22,261 nucleotides of DNA from Micavibrio sp. UBA2705 (GTDB lineage: Bacteria; Pseudomonadota; Alphaproteobacteria; Micavibrionales; Micavibrionaceae), in assembly GCA_002354205.1 (NCBI GenBank), contig DELD01000006.1, forward strand, positions 1-22,261. Reading direction: 5' to 3'. The position numbers and the translations under genes are program-made. Of this stretch, positions 13,566 to 19,823 are shown one piece after another. Below the pieces are notes generated by a model. The model ran no database searches and had not been told where the DNA came from. It worked only from the letters and a program-made list of their open reading frames with translations. Position 1 is the stretch's first letter. Each line of letters opens with the position of its first letter.

Positions 13566-14179
13566 TTCATTTTTCCTTTTATTTCAGCCACAAGGTCTTT
13601 TACCTTCTGGGCTACAATTTTAAGCTCCGGCGCAAGTGCAGACAGATAAACTTCATCACGCTTGACCGTTTCAATCACTGGGGGCAAGGTTGGGTGGTAA
13701 CTCATAATGTCCCACTCATCACGCTCAGAAACGAGCATCCCGCCTTGGATTTGGTATTTGTACTCAGCAACCAGATCGTCCTTGCCTTTCAAATAGCGCA
13801 GATGCTTTGACCCTGCTGGGCATTTGATTTCAAGACCTTTGTTTTTATCAATTAGGCGGTCAGGGCTTGCGCCTACCGTCCCCTCATCGTTGGTGATAAA
13901 GCCGACCTTCACAGTTTCAATGCCCTTGGTCATTTCATACAAAGCCGCCGCGTCAGGCTCTAAAGTATGCCCGCGCTCTGTGTCATAGTTGCCATTGAAC
14001 ATTTCCGCGCTTTCATTGGTAAGGATTTCGCTTGCAAGATCAAAAATAAGAACTTCTGATTGCGTTGAAGGTTCAAGCTTCTTGGGTGTGAGGATTTTTG
14101 CGAAGTTCGACGCTGTGATAACGCCAAGACGCGCCTCATACCATTCTTGTGAGTTTTGTTCAAAATTATGAATTTTCAT
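13562..14179 (-). CDS. YqaJ-like viral recombinase / lambda-type exonuclease
   Basis: 205 residues of the PD-(D/E)xK exonuclease family. Seen motifs: SQEWYEARLGVITASN at 10-25, ERGHTLEPDAAALYE (E74), GASPDRLI (D107), LEIKCP (E117 and K119), and YQIQGGM (Q143 and Q145). These match the metal-binding and catalytic positions of lambda exonuclease and YqaJ proteins. It should degrade one strand of dsDNA ends and hand ssDNA to the ERF annealing protein encoded just upstream, whose gene it overlaps (14166-14179). Complete and probably active. Confidence 0.94.
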   Translation of the reverse strand: MKIHNFEQNSQEWYEARLGVITASNFAKILTPKKLEPSTQSEVLIFDLASEILTNESAEMFNGNYDTERGHTLEPDAAALYEMTKGIETVKVGFITNDEGTVGASPDRLIDKNKGLEIKCPAGSKHLRYLKGKDDLVAEYKYQIQGGMLVSERDEWDIMSYHPTLPPVIETVKRDEVYLSALAPELKIVAQKVKDLVAEIKGKMK

Positions 14180-14927
14180 TAGACTGTACCTCTTTAGCTT
14201 TTAATGCATTCAGCGCTTTTTTAAGCTCTGATTTATGGATTTCTTCAATGCTTTCTGCTTTCACAAATTTAAGAAATTTAGGCGCGTATTCTTCGCTATC
14301 TGGCAATGCCTTGATGCGGTTTTTAATATCATCCACAATCGCTTGATCGATAACGTCACCTGCATAATGCCCATCGTCGTCTTCATCGCACATAACGATA
14401 TTTAGAAGCATGGTTAAAAGGTAGCGCTTAGCGTAAGACATGGACGAGCCCTTTGCCTGTATCGCGTTTTTACCGCCTGATGCGTCAGCGGGGAGAACTA
14501 TTGATGCAAGTTCATGATGCCCTTCGCGGTGGCGCAGCGTGCCAGTGTATATTTCATTGTTGCCCTCAATGCGTGATGTGTATGTCAGGCTAAAGCCGTA
14601 CTTGGTGTAATGAGGGCGAACTTGACGCTCAATGTCTTCATATCGCGCATATTTCGTATTATGACCGCTTGCCTTTTTCTTAATCATTGGCATCTCTGGT
14701 TGAAGTCTTGCCATATCAGCGTTAAAGCTCATTTCAGCTTGCTTATCTAAGATGCGCTCTTGTGCATCCATAATGTCCTTGAGCTTCTCGCCGCCTGTTT
14801 GTGGGTTCGTAGCAATGCGCTCAAGCGCTCCCATAAACTGATTCATCTGGCTTGTTGGTGTAACCTCTGGCGGCAAGTTGTTATTTGACTTCAAAGGCGT
14901 TACTTGTGTTTCTACTAATTCACTCAT
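14166..14927 (-). CDS. erf: ERF family single-strand annealing protein
   Basis: 253 residues. The ERF core is at about residues 60-186: KYARYEDIERQVRPHYTKYG (92-111), a two-stranded stretch with YTGTLRHREGHHE, then GGKNAIQAKGSSMSYAKRYL (151-170), ending with the acidic CDEDDDG (180-186). ERF proteins anneal complementary ssDNA, allowing phage genome circularisation and recombination without RecA. The N-terminal 50 residues are Pro/Thr-rich and likely flexible; the C-terminal helical part may contact SSB or the exonuclease. It overlaps genes on both sides, so the cassette is co-translated. Confidence 0.95.
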   Translation of the reverse strand: MSELVETQVTPLKSNNNLPPEVTPTSQMNQFMGALERIATNPQTGGEKLKDIMDAQERILDKQAEMSFNADMARLQPEMPMIKKKASGHNTKYARYEDIERQVRPHYTKYGFSLTYTSRIEGNNEIYTGTLRHREGHHELASIVLPADASGGKNAIQAKGSSMSYAKRYLLTMLLNIVMCDEDDDGHYAGDVIDQAIVDDIKNRIKALPDSEEYAPKFLKFVKAESIEEIHKSELKKALNALKAKEVQSNENS

Positions 14928-15118
14928 TTTGTTAATCCTTGTTTTTGGCTTTTGTGCTGCTCTTTCATTAGAGCGTTGCGGACTATTCCGCGTGCAAACT
15001 GTGTTCTGTTTACTGGCGCATTGATGAGGGCGAGGAGGGACTTGCGCACCCCATCCTCAACGCCGCGCCTGTATATGTCGTTAGCTTCAAAGAGCGTTTG
15101 CGGGTACTGCTGATCCAT
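14924..15118 (-). CDS. Hypothetical small phage protein
   Basis: 64 residues, basic, with no recognised family. The middle part ANDIYRRGVEDGVRKSLLALI is helical, and the C-terminus is Lys/Gln-rich. It is joined to its neighbours by one-base (TAATG) and four-base (ATGA) overlaps, which supports it as a real gene and suggests co-expression with the ERF protein. Confidence 0.7.
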   Translation of the reverse strand: MDQQYPQTLFEANDIYRRGVEDGVRKSLLALINAPVNRTQFARGIVRNALMKEQHKSQKQGLTK

Positions 15119-15444
15119 TACTGAGCCCCTATGCGCATCAACTCGCCTGTGAAGCGGTTGGCTTCTTCGTGAGCCTTAATAATCAGGCTTTCTTCGCTCT
15201 GATCCGAAAGGTATTGTTCGTGCTTATGGATTACACACTCAATATCAGCCGCAAGCTGCTCAACATCGCTGTGAAGACGGAAACCAGAACCGCAAAGGTT
15301 CGCGGTGGCTTGCTTTACGTCATTAATCTGGCGTAGCTCACCCTTGAGAGCGTTTATAGCTCTCTGGGTATCGTTACCACCTACAGCCAGTTCAACGGCT
15401 TCTATGGCTTCTTCAATGTGTGTGAAAAAAGTTGAATAATACAT
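15118..15444 (-). CDS. Hypothetical phage protein
   Basis: A 108-residue, acidic, almost wholly helical protein (IEEAIEAVELAVGG, LRQINDVKQATANLC, LAADIECVIHKHEQYL, IKAHEEANRFTGELM). No domain or motif is recognised. It is second in the leftward operon, 11 bases after the first gene, with a GGGAGG ribosome site just upstream of the ATG. As a pL-proximal early gene it should be made soon after infection or induction, but no role can be named. Confidence 0.78.
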   Translation of the reverse strand: MYYSTFFTHIEEAIEAVELAVGGNDTQRAINALKGELRQINDVKQATANLCGSGFRLHSDVEQLAADIECVIHKHEQYLSDQSEESLIIKAHEEANRFTGELMRIGAQ

Positions 15445-15455
15445 AGTGACCTCCC

Positions 15456-15683
15456 TTACTGTAAATTCTCGGTTAAGCCTTCGATTAACGTAGAAGCAAG
15501 CAGCAAAGCTCTGCGCTCGTCTTCTGTTGTTTCAGCTTTCTTGCTGATTGCCCAAATAGCATTGCTCAAGTTATTGAGAGCGATTGACTTGCTATCAAGT
15601 TCCTCAGGAGAAACGCCGCTCGCGTCATAAGTGAAGCTTTCGCCTGATGGTGCGTATTCATGTATGTGATTTAATATTGTCAT
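15456..15683 (-). CDS. Hypothetical phage protein, first gene of the leftward operon
   Basis: 75 residues, acidic, mainly helical in the second half (SIALNNLSNAIWAISKKAETTEDERRAL, abbreviated). No family is recognised. It is the first gene after pL, with AAAGGAC as ribosome site eight bases before the ATG and a leader of about 33 bases. Its position corresponds to lambda N, but it shows no arginine-rich N-terminus, so an antiterminator role is not supported. Confidence 0.75.
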   Translation of the reverse strand: MTILNHIHEYAPSGESFTYDASGVSPEELDSKSIALNNLSNAIWAISKKAETTEDERRALLLASTLIEGLTENLQ

Positions 15684-15722
15684 CTGCTTTGTCCTTTTGT
15701 TGCGTGGAAGCTTATGAGTATT

Positions 15723-15751
15723 AGTATCTCAAATAGAAACATTGCTGTCAA
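15723..15751 (-). promoter_or_regulatory. pL promoter with operator oL1
   Basis: On the minus strand, TTGACA (15751-15746) is followed by a 17-base spacer and GATACT (15728-15723). The same hexamers and spacing occur at pR. The operator oL1, AGTATCTCAAATAGAAACA (15723-15741), covers the -10 box and matches the consensus AGTATCT-N5-AGATACT at 12 of 14 half-site positions. It should drive the whole leftward operon and be shut by the repressor. Confidence 0.8.
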
Positions 15752-15756
15752 TAAAA

Positions 15757-15775
15757 AATATCTAAAAAAGATACT
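15757..15775. promoter_or_regulatory. Operator oL2
   Basis: AATATCT-AAAAA-AGATACT matches the 7-5-7 operator consensus at 13 of 14 half-site positions. It starts 34 bp from oL1, the same spacing as between the two nearest right operators. Confidence 0.75.
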
Positions 15776-15779
15776 AAAA

Positions 15780-15798
15780 TATTTCTAAAGCAGATACA
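15780..15798. promoter_or_regulatory. Operator oL3 (weak)
   Basis: TATTTCT-AAAGC-AGATACA has one good half-site and one degenerate one (10 of 14). It lies 23 bp beyond oL2, completing a three-site arrangement like that of lambdoid immunity regions. Confidence 0.55.
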
Positions 15799-15875
15799 GG
15801 GCGCTAAAACATTGGATTTGCGTTGTGTGTAAAAAATTTAAATCGTATCTTTGTTTATGTTTTTATGGGGGGCAT

Positions 15876-16430
15876 ATGGGTATTTTTAATTTTTTCAATA
15901 AAGGCAAGTCGCAAAGCTTACCGGGTGAGGTTGTTTGCGAGTCAGATAGTTCCGACGACATAAGCGATGATGAGTTTGTGGTTTCTGGACTTGTCTTTAA
16001 AGAGGGGAATCTAGGTAAGGCCGCAAAAGTGGGGCATAAGGCCAAGGACGCTGTCCGTGCGGGTGAATATGATTTGGCGTGGTCACTATTTAGCGAGCAA
16101 CAGAGAATCTATATGAAGCACGCTATGGAGCAATCATTCTCGGCTGCTGACACCTTTACGATTGATGGCAGCGTTAGCGTTGACTTTGCGAATATCTTGC
16201 GCCTTGAGGGTAAGCATCGTCAGGCGCTTGTCCATATCATTTACTGGATAGTCACGTCACGATTTTCTTACAAAACGCATGACCAGAAGCTTGGCGCATA
16301 CTTTAGGCGCTGCAAATTTAACAATTTGAATCTTTGCGATATTGAGCGTTTTATTGAGGATAGCAGGGGGAGGCCAGATTTTGAAGCCATACAGCTTATG
16401 GTCGCGAATTGGGGCGGGGTGGACCCTTAA
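15876..16430 (+). CDS. Helical-repeat protein in the immunity region, function unknown
   Basis: About 184 residues from the ATG at 15876, which follows a G-rich site (GGGGGG at 15867-15872). An in-frame GTG at 15825 is less likely. After MGIFNFFNKGK and an acidic linker (SDSSDDISDDEF), residues about 50-184 are helical, with VRAGEYDLAWSLFSEQQRIY, an FANILRLEGKHRQALVHIIY block and FRRCKF, resembling TPR-like hairpins. Proteins with this block occur outside phages too, but no function is known to me. It lies between the oL operators and the repressor, running opposite to the repressor, a place where phages carry lysogenically expressed exclusion genes. Confidence 0.8.
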   Translation: MGIFNFFNKGKSQSLPGEVVCESDSSDDISDDEFVVSGLVFKEGNLGKAAKVGHKAKDAVRAGEYDLAWSLFSEQQRIYMKHAMEQSFSAADTFTIDGSVSVDFANILRLEGKHRQALVHIIYWIVTSRFSYKTHDQKLGAYFRRCKFNNLNLCDIERFIEDSRGRPDFEAIQLMVANWGGVDP

Positions 16431-16539
16431 TTTTCCTTGCGCCATGTTTGTTAAGTGATTGCTTTAACGTCATTTTAACTTAGGTATAGGTATATATCAA
16501 AGGGTTAAAAGCCGTGTTTATATGGAGGAGTTATTTAGC

Positions 16540-16842
16540 ATGAGTATATTTAGAAAAATTAACGCAATAAGAGTTAGTGGCGCAAAGGTCGATGTATGTG
16601 ACTTGTACTTGTTTAGCAAAGAGTTGACCTCGGCGCGTCAGTCAATAAGACAAGCGCTGCGTGGTATGCATGCATTGAAGTTGGATATAAGAAAGAACAG
16701 AAACCTTTACGCCGCTGAGATTCTTAATTCACGATATGGGTGTATGGTGGATGAGCTGTCATCTAAGTGGTCGCACTATAGGATGATGCAATGGTGGCTT
16801 AATGATGTGTCTAAGCAGATAATTTATGAAGAATCTTCATAA
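16540..16842 (+). CDS. Unknown small protein, convergent with the repressor
   Basis: 100 residues starting MSIFRKINAIRV. The site GGAGGAG at 16524-16530 is an excellent ribosome site for the ATG at 16540, so the in-frame ATG at 16522 is rejected. The protein is basic and helical (LTSARQSIRQALRGMHALKLDIRKNRN, abbreviated; then SKWSHYRMMQWWLNDVSK), with no membrane segment and no recognised family. Its last 32 bases overlap the 3' end of the repressor gene, tail to tail, so transcription of one could interfere with the other. Lysogenic conversion or exclusion is only a guess. Confidence 0.72.
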   Translation: MSIFRKINAIRVSGAKVDVCDLYLFSKELTSARQSIRQALRGMHALKLDIRKNRNLYAAEILNSRYGCMVDELSSKWSHYRMMQWWLNDVSKQIIYEESS

Positions 16843-17239
16843 AATCTATAATCACTTCTTTGCTGAGGGCGTAGTCATCGCCGCTTGAAGCCATTTTTTC
16901 TTTTTCATTATCGTATATAGTGAGCGCTAAATTTGTCACTTCAACTGGGTTGGATTCTACGCTCTTTTCTTTGTTGTATTCGTGTATTATAGACACGATC
17001 TCTTTGTAAATATCAGGCTGGAACATGCTCCGCGCAGCTTCATCGGGCGTTGATATTAGCTCCCATGGCTCTACACTCAGGGCTTTGGACAGTTTTCTTA
17101 TCCAGGTGAGCTTAAAATCTTGGCTGCCATTTTCTATCTTTGATATTTGCGTTTTTGTCGCACCGATAAGGCTTCCGAGCTTTTCCTGTGAAAGCTCTTT
17201 CCGTTCTCTTATCTCTCTGAGTCTATGTTGTCCTAGCAT
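16811..17239 (-). CDS. XRE-family phage repressor without protease domain
   Basis: 142 residues. An HTH_3 DNA-binding domain covers about residues 4-62 (helix-turn-helix LSQEKLGSLIGATKTQISK at 16-34). The rest (about 63-142) is helical and lacks the Ser-Lys self-cleavage module of S24 repressors. It should bind the oL and oR operators and maintain lysogeny. The ATG at 17239 has no ribosome site. A TAAAAT box ends six bases before it, so the lysogenic message may be leaderless, as for lambda cI from pRM. Without a cleavage domain, induction must rely on another route such as an antirepressor. Confidence 0.88.
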   Translation of the reverse strand: MLGQHRLREIRERKELSQEKLGSLIGATKTQISKIENGSQDFKLTWIRKLSKALSVEPWELISTPDEAARSMFQPDIYKEIVSIIHEYNKEKSVESNPVEVTNLALTIYDNEKEKMASSGDDYALSKEVIIDFMKILHKLSA

Positions 17240-17240
17240 A

Positions 17241-17259
17241 ATTATATTTTACAGAAACT
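17241..17259. promoter_or_regulatory. Operator oR3 and repressor promoter (pRM)
   Basis: ATTATAT-TTTAC-AGAAACT matches the operator consensus at 11 of 14 positions. It overlaps both candidate -10 boxes of the repressor gene (TAAAAT at 17251-17246, TATAAT at 17246-17241 on the minus strand), and there is no good -35. Binding here would shut the repressor's own promoter. Confidence 0.5.
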
Positions 17260-17273
17260 TTTCACAAAAAATC

Positions 17274-17292
17274 GTTACCTAAAATCGAAACT
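17274..17292. promoter_or_regulatory. Operator oR2 (weak)
   Basis: GTTACCT-AAAAT-CGAAACT matches the consensus at only 9 of 14 positions, but it begins exactly 34 bp from oR1, the same spacing as between oL1 and oL2. Confidence 0.45.
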
Positions 17293-17297
17293 TACGA

Positions 17298-17326
17298 TTG
17301 ACATCAAAGTATCTGTAATAGATACT
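17298..17326 (+). promoter_or_regulatory. pR promoter with operator oR1
   Basis: TTGACA at 17298-17303, a 17-base spacer and GATACT at 17321-17326. The perfect operator AGTATCTGTAATAGATACT (17308-17326) fills the spacer and -10 box. Seven bases after the -10 lies the A of the cro-like ATG, so the transcript should start at or next to the start codon. Confidence 0.85.
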
Positions 17327-17332
17327 CTATGT

Positions 17333-17521
17333 ATGAAACTTATTGATTACTTAAATAAAGAAAATATCAAACCTTTAGATTTCGCCAAGAAAGTCGGGAT
17401 TAAAGGGAGGGTTACAATCTACCGCTACATTAACGGAGAAGCCAAGCCGCGACTATATATGCAAGCTATATGTGAAGCGACTAATGGTGAAGTTACCCCC
17501 GCTGATTTTTACGATTTTTAA
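17333..17521 (+). CDS. cro: Cro-like regulator
   Basis: 62 residues forming one helix-turn-helix domain: LDFAKKVGIKGRVTIYRYIN at 15-34 with a short C-terminus ending TPADFYDF. Size, position directly under pR and divergence from the repressor indicate a Cro analogue that favours lytic growth. No ribosome site precedes the ATG, and the predicted transcription start coincides with it, so the mRNA is probably leaderless. The sequence resembles small YdaS/Cro-like proteins rather than lambda Cro. Confidence 0.85.
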   Translation: MKLIDYLNKENIKPLDFAKKVGIKGRVTIYRYINGEAKPRLYMQAICEATNGEVTPADFYDF

Positions 17522-17590
17522 TAATCTTTATCACTTTCATTCGATGTGGTTCTTACACGTCAATAAATTACATAATAATAATGATAGCAC

Positions 17591-17611
17591 TTATACACAG
17601 AGTTATCCACA
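17591..17611 (+). promoter_or_regulatory. Two DnaA boxes in an AT-rich gap
   Basis: TTATACACA (17591-17599) and TTATCCACA (17603-17611) both fit the DnaA-box consensus TTATNCACA and stand 12 bp apart. An AT-rich stretch (about 17561-17585) precedes them. The gap lies between the cro-like gene and rusA, at the start of the replication operon. This could be a phage origin or a site where host DnaA regulates the operon. Confidence 0.6.
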
Positions 17612-17659
17612 ACTGTCAAGCATTGAGGGTGTCAGTGCAACTTTAAACAAGAGGGCATC

Positions 17660-18055
17660 ATGAAGCCAGCCACAAGCGAAAACGTGAAATTAAGAAGGTT
17701 CGGGAGTTTTGATATTCTCCCTGTGCCTAAGCCGCGCATGACGCAGCGTGATAAATGGAAGCAAAGAGATTGCGTCCTTAGATATTACGCATTTAAAGAT
17801 GCGGTCCGCCTGCACAATGTCAGCTTACCTAATGAGTATAGAGTGACTTTCTACATGCCAATGCCTAAGAGCTGGAGCAATAAAAAGAAACTTGAGCTAA
17901 GCGGCAAACCTCACACGCAAAAACCAGACAAAGACAATTTAGAAAAAGCGCTGCTCGATTCAATCTATGGCGAAGACTCGCATATTTGGTCAGGTTGGGC
18001 GCGCAAAATTTGGGCAGAAGAAGCAAGCATCTTTATAGAGGAGATTATCCAGTGA
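17660..18055 (+). CDS. rusA: RusA-like Holliday junction resolvase
   Basis: 131 residues. The N-terminal PVPKPRMTQRDKW (21-33) and the acidic motif KPDKDNLEKALLDSIYGED (88-106) match RusA. D90, D92 and K96 keep the D-x-D-xxx-K spacing of the active site, with D100 or D106 as further acidic ligand. RusA cuts four-way junctions as a metal-dependent dimer, resolving recombination intermediates so that DNA can be packaged. It begins with a GAGGG ribosome site and overlaps the next gene (GTGA). Confidence 0.94.
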   Translation: MKPATSENVKLRRFGSFDILPVPKPRMTQRDKWKQRDCVLRYYAFKDAVRLHNVSLPNEYRVTFYMPMPKSWSNKKKLELSGKPHTQKPDKDNLEKALLDSIYGEDSHIWSGWARKIWAEEASIFIEEIIQ

Positions 18056-18300
18056 AGCAGCAAATAAGCACAACAGAAATACAGACACGCGCCCTTATTG
18101 TTTTCTCAGGCCGTACGGACTATCCGCTTATGTTTGATAGCATCCCATCCATGGAAGAGAACCTAAATAAGCACAGGTCTATGCCTAATTACATGCACCA
18201 CAAATTACAATACAGAGAGGGCCGGTATGGCAACTGGCGCGAAATTGACGAGGTGGATATGTGCAAGCTGCTTAAATTTAAAAACGGCGGGGCGTTATGA
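18052..18300 (+). CDS. Hypothetical small phage protein
   Basis: 82 residues from the GTG at 18052, which overlaps the rusA stop by GTGA and has AGAGGAG about eight bases upstream. A longer frame from 17986 would run through rusA and is not preferred. The sequence ALIVFSGRTDYPLMFDSIPS and the C-terminal GNWREIDEVDMCKLLKF are not recognised. It ends by overlapping the methyltransferase gene (ATGA at 18297-18300), so it is part of the coupled replication operon. Confidence 0.75.
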   Translation: MKQQISTTEIQTRALIVFSGRTDYPLMFDSIPSMEENLNKHRSMPNYMHHKLQYREGRYGNWREIDEVDMCKLLKFKNGGAL

Positions 18301-18890
18301 GTGGGGCTGTGATTGATTTTCCGCGCGGTCAATTCGGCACAATCTATTGTGATCCGCCTTGGCACTATGAGATGTACTCTGATAAGGGTTACGATAAGTC
18401 GCCTGATGCACATTATGGGTGTATGAGCCGTGAAGATCTTCTGTCTATGCGTGATGATGTTCTGTTTGCCACTGCGCCAGATGCTGTGTGCTTCATGTGG
18501 GCTGTGTGGCCTAAGATTAATGAAGCTATAGAAATTATGGAGCACTGGGGATTTAAATTTAAAACTGGTGGCGCATGGCATAAGAGATCAAGCACGTTTG
18601 AGCATGGATGCGATGATCCCAAAAGCGCATTTGGTACAGGCTATATTTTCAGGTCTGCTTCTGAGCCTTTTTTGATAGGCACAGTAGGCAACCCAGAGAT
18701 CAAAAACAAAAGCACCAGAAACATAATTGAAGAAGCTGTCCGTGAGCACTCGCGCAAGCCTGACTGTGTTTATGACATGATAGAGAAGTTATTTAACGGT
18801 GCTTATCTTGAGCTATTCTCACGTAATGAGCGTGCAGGGTGGTCGTGTTGGGGTAACGAGGTCGGAAAGCATGGCGAGGTATTATCATGA
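18297..18890 (+). CDS. MT-A70 family N6-adenine DNA methyltransferase
   Basis: 197 residues. The catalytic DPPW is at 19-22, followed by DAHYGCMSREDL, FMWAVWP, and the GTGYIFRSASEPFLIGT strand, then ELFSRNERAGWSCWGNE. This is the usual plan of phage MT-A70 enzymes, which methylate adenine in DNA. No restriction enzyme is nearby, so it is an orphan, probably protecting phage DNA from host restriction or regulating transcription. It overlaps genes on both sides by ATGA. Target sequence cannot be predicted. Confidence 0.94.
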   Translation: MSGAVIDFPRGQFGTIYCDPPWHYEMYSDKGYDKSPDAHYGCMSREDLLSMRDDVLFATAPDAVCFMWAVWPKINEAIEIMEHWGFKFKTGGAWHKRSSTFEHGCDDPKSAFGTGYIFRSASEPFLIGTVGNPEIKNKSTRNIIEEAVREHSRKPDCVYDMIEKLFNGAYLELFSRNERAGWSCWGNEVGKHGEVLS

Positions 18891-19810
18891 GTGGCTTTAT
18901 AAAACTTGATAGATCAATTCTTGACTGGGAATGGTACGACCACGCCCCAACAAAGATATTGTTTTTCCACTTGCTGCTTAAAGCCAATTACAAGGCTTCT
19001 AAGTACCGTGGGCTTGATATTCCTGTTGGTGCATTGGTAGCGGGTGTAAACGCTCTATCTGAGCAAACAGGGCTCTCAGTGCAACAAACAAGAACAGCAC
19101 TCAACAACCTAAAGAAAACTGGCGAGATAACAACCAAAGCAACAAACAAATTTTCTATCATAACACTTAATAACTGGTTGAAATATCAAGAGAAAAAAGA
19201 AGAGCCAACAAACAACAAACAAACAAACAACAAACAAACAACAAACAAACAACAATCAAACAACATTCAATCAACTACATCTAAAGAAATTAATAATAAA
19301 AAAACCTCTCCTTACGGAGAGTTAAAAAAAGCGCCAACACCATCGCCCAAGTCTTGCGAGGAAATGAAAAATATCTGGAATGAAGTTTGCGGCGGTACGC
19401 TGAAACAAACTCAGCACCTCTCACCACGGCGAATAATGAGGATGAACAGCGTTTTTCGTGAATACATGGGATCAGACCTTGAGCAGTGGCGTGCGTTTTG
19501 CGATTCCGTCAACCGCTCACCTTTCCTCACTGGTCGCGTAACGGACAAAGATGGAAAAGGATTTTTCGCTACGATTGACTGGGTGCTGGACGAAGACAAT
19601 TTTTTGAAAGTTCTTGAGGGGAATTACAGCGAAGACCATAGCTCAAGCCGCACCGAGAGAAGCTATGCGCCGAAACCTCCACCGCTAGCATACAGGATGT
19701 ACGACAGCACCGATGATGAAGATACGACGACACCAGAACAGCGCGAAAAGTCCAAAGCTAAGATAGCTGCTCTGGTGGCTGAAACAAAGCGCAACATGGC
19801 AATGCAGTAA
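18887..19810 (+). CDS. Phage replication initiator (winged-helix protein with C-terminal domain)
   Basis: 307 residues. The N-terminal domain (about 1-104) is a winged helix of replication-initiator type: FIKLDRSILDWEWYDHAPTK, then IPVGALVAGVNALSEQTGLS, with the recognition helix near 63-77. A Thr/Asn/Lys/Gln repeat linker (about 106-140) joins it to a C-terminal domain (about 155-250) with WRAFCDSVNRSPFL and IDWVLDEDNFLKVLEGNY, common in phage replication proteins that recruit the helicase loader. The linker's DNA is unusual (see repeat entry). A charged tail follows. It overlaps the methyltransferase gene by ATGA. No separate helicase or primase is seen in the window. Confidence 0.85.
   Translation: MSGFIKLDRSILDWEWYDHAPTKILFFHLLLKANYKASKYRGLDIPVGALVAGVNALSEQTGLSVQQTRTALNNLKKTGEITTKATNKFSIITLNNWLKYQEKKEEPTNNKQTNNKQTTNKQQSNNIQSTTSKEINNKKTSPYGELKKAPTPSPKSCEEMKNIWNEVCGGTLKQTQHLSPRRIMRMNSVFREYMGSDLEQWRAFCDSVNRSPFLTGRVTDKDGKGFFATIDWVLDEDNFLKVLEGNYSEDHSSSRTERSYAPKPPPLAYRMYDSTDDEDTTTPEQREKSKAKIAALVAETKRNMAMQ
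19207..19280. repeat. G-free (AAC/AAAC) repeat tract inside the replication gene
   Basis: The plus strand is almost free of G and consists largely of alternating aaac and aac units, encoding the initiator's linker. Lambdoid phages place origin iterons inside the O gene, so this tract is a candidate origin or helicase-loading region. Confidence 0.6.
19298..19321 (-). terminator. Antisense intrinsic terminator within the replication gene
   Basis: On the minus strand CTCTCC, loop GTAA (a GNRA-type tetraloop) and GGAGAG form a perfect six-pair hairpin (19321-19306), followed by G and seven T (19305-19298). On the plus strand no U-run follows. It would stop transcription coming leftward through the initiator gene. 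Confidence 0.6.
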
Positions 19811-19823
19811 GGAGCAATCAAGA

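Noticed and set aside
15456..15683. Lambda N-like antiterminator
   Set aside because: The position fits, but the protein is acidic and has no arginine-rich RNA-binding segment.
15844..15862. Fourth left operator
   Set aside because: CGTATCT is a good half-site, but the second half does not match.
18189..18622. Minus-strand frames across the methyltransferase gene
   Set aside because: They overlap the strongly supported MT-A70 gene, show no family features and lack ribosome sites.
19207..19280. CRISPR or microsatellite outside a gene
   Set aside because: It is in frame within a well-supported replication gene and encodes its linker; no spacer structure exists.
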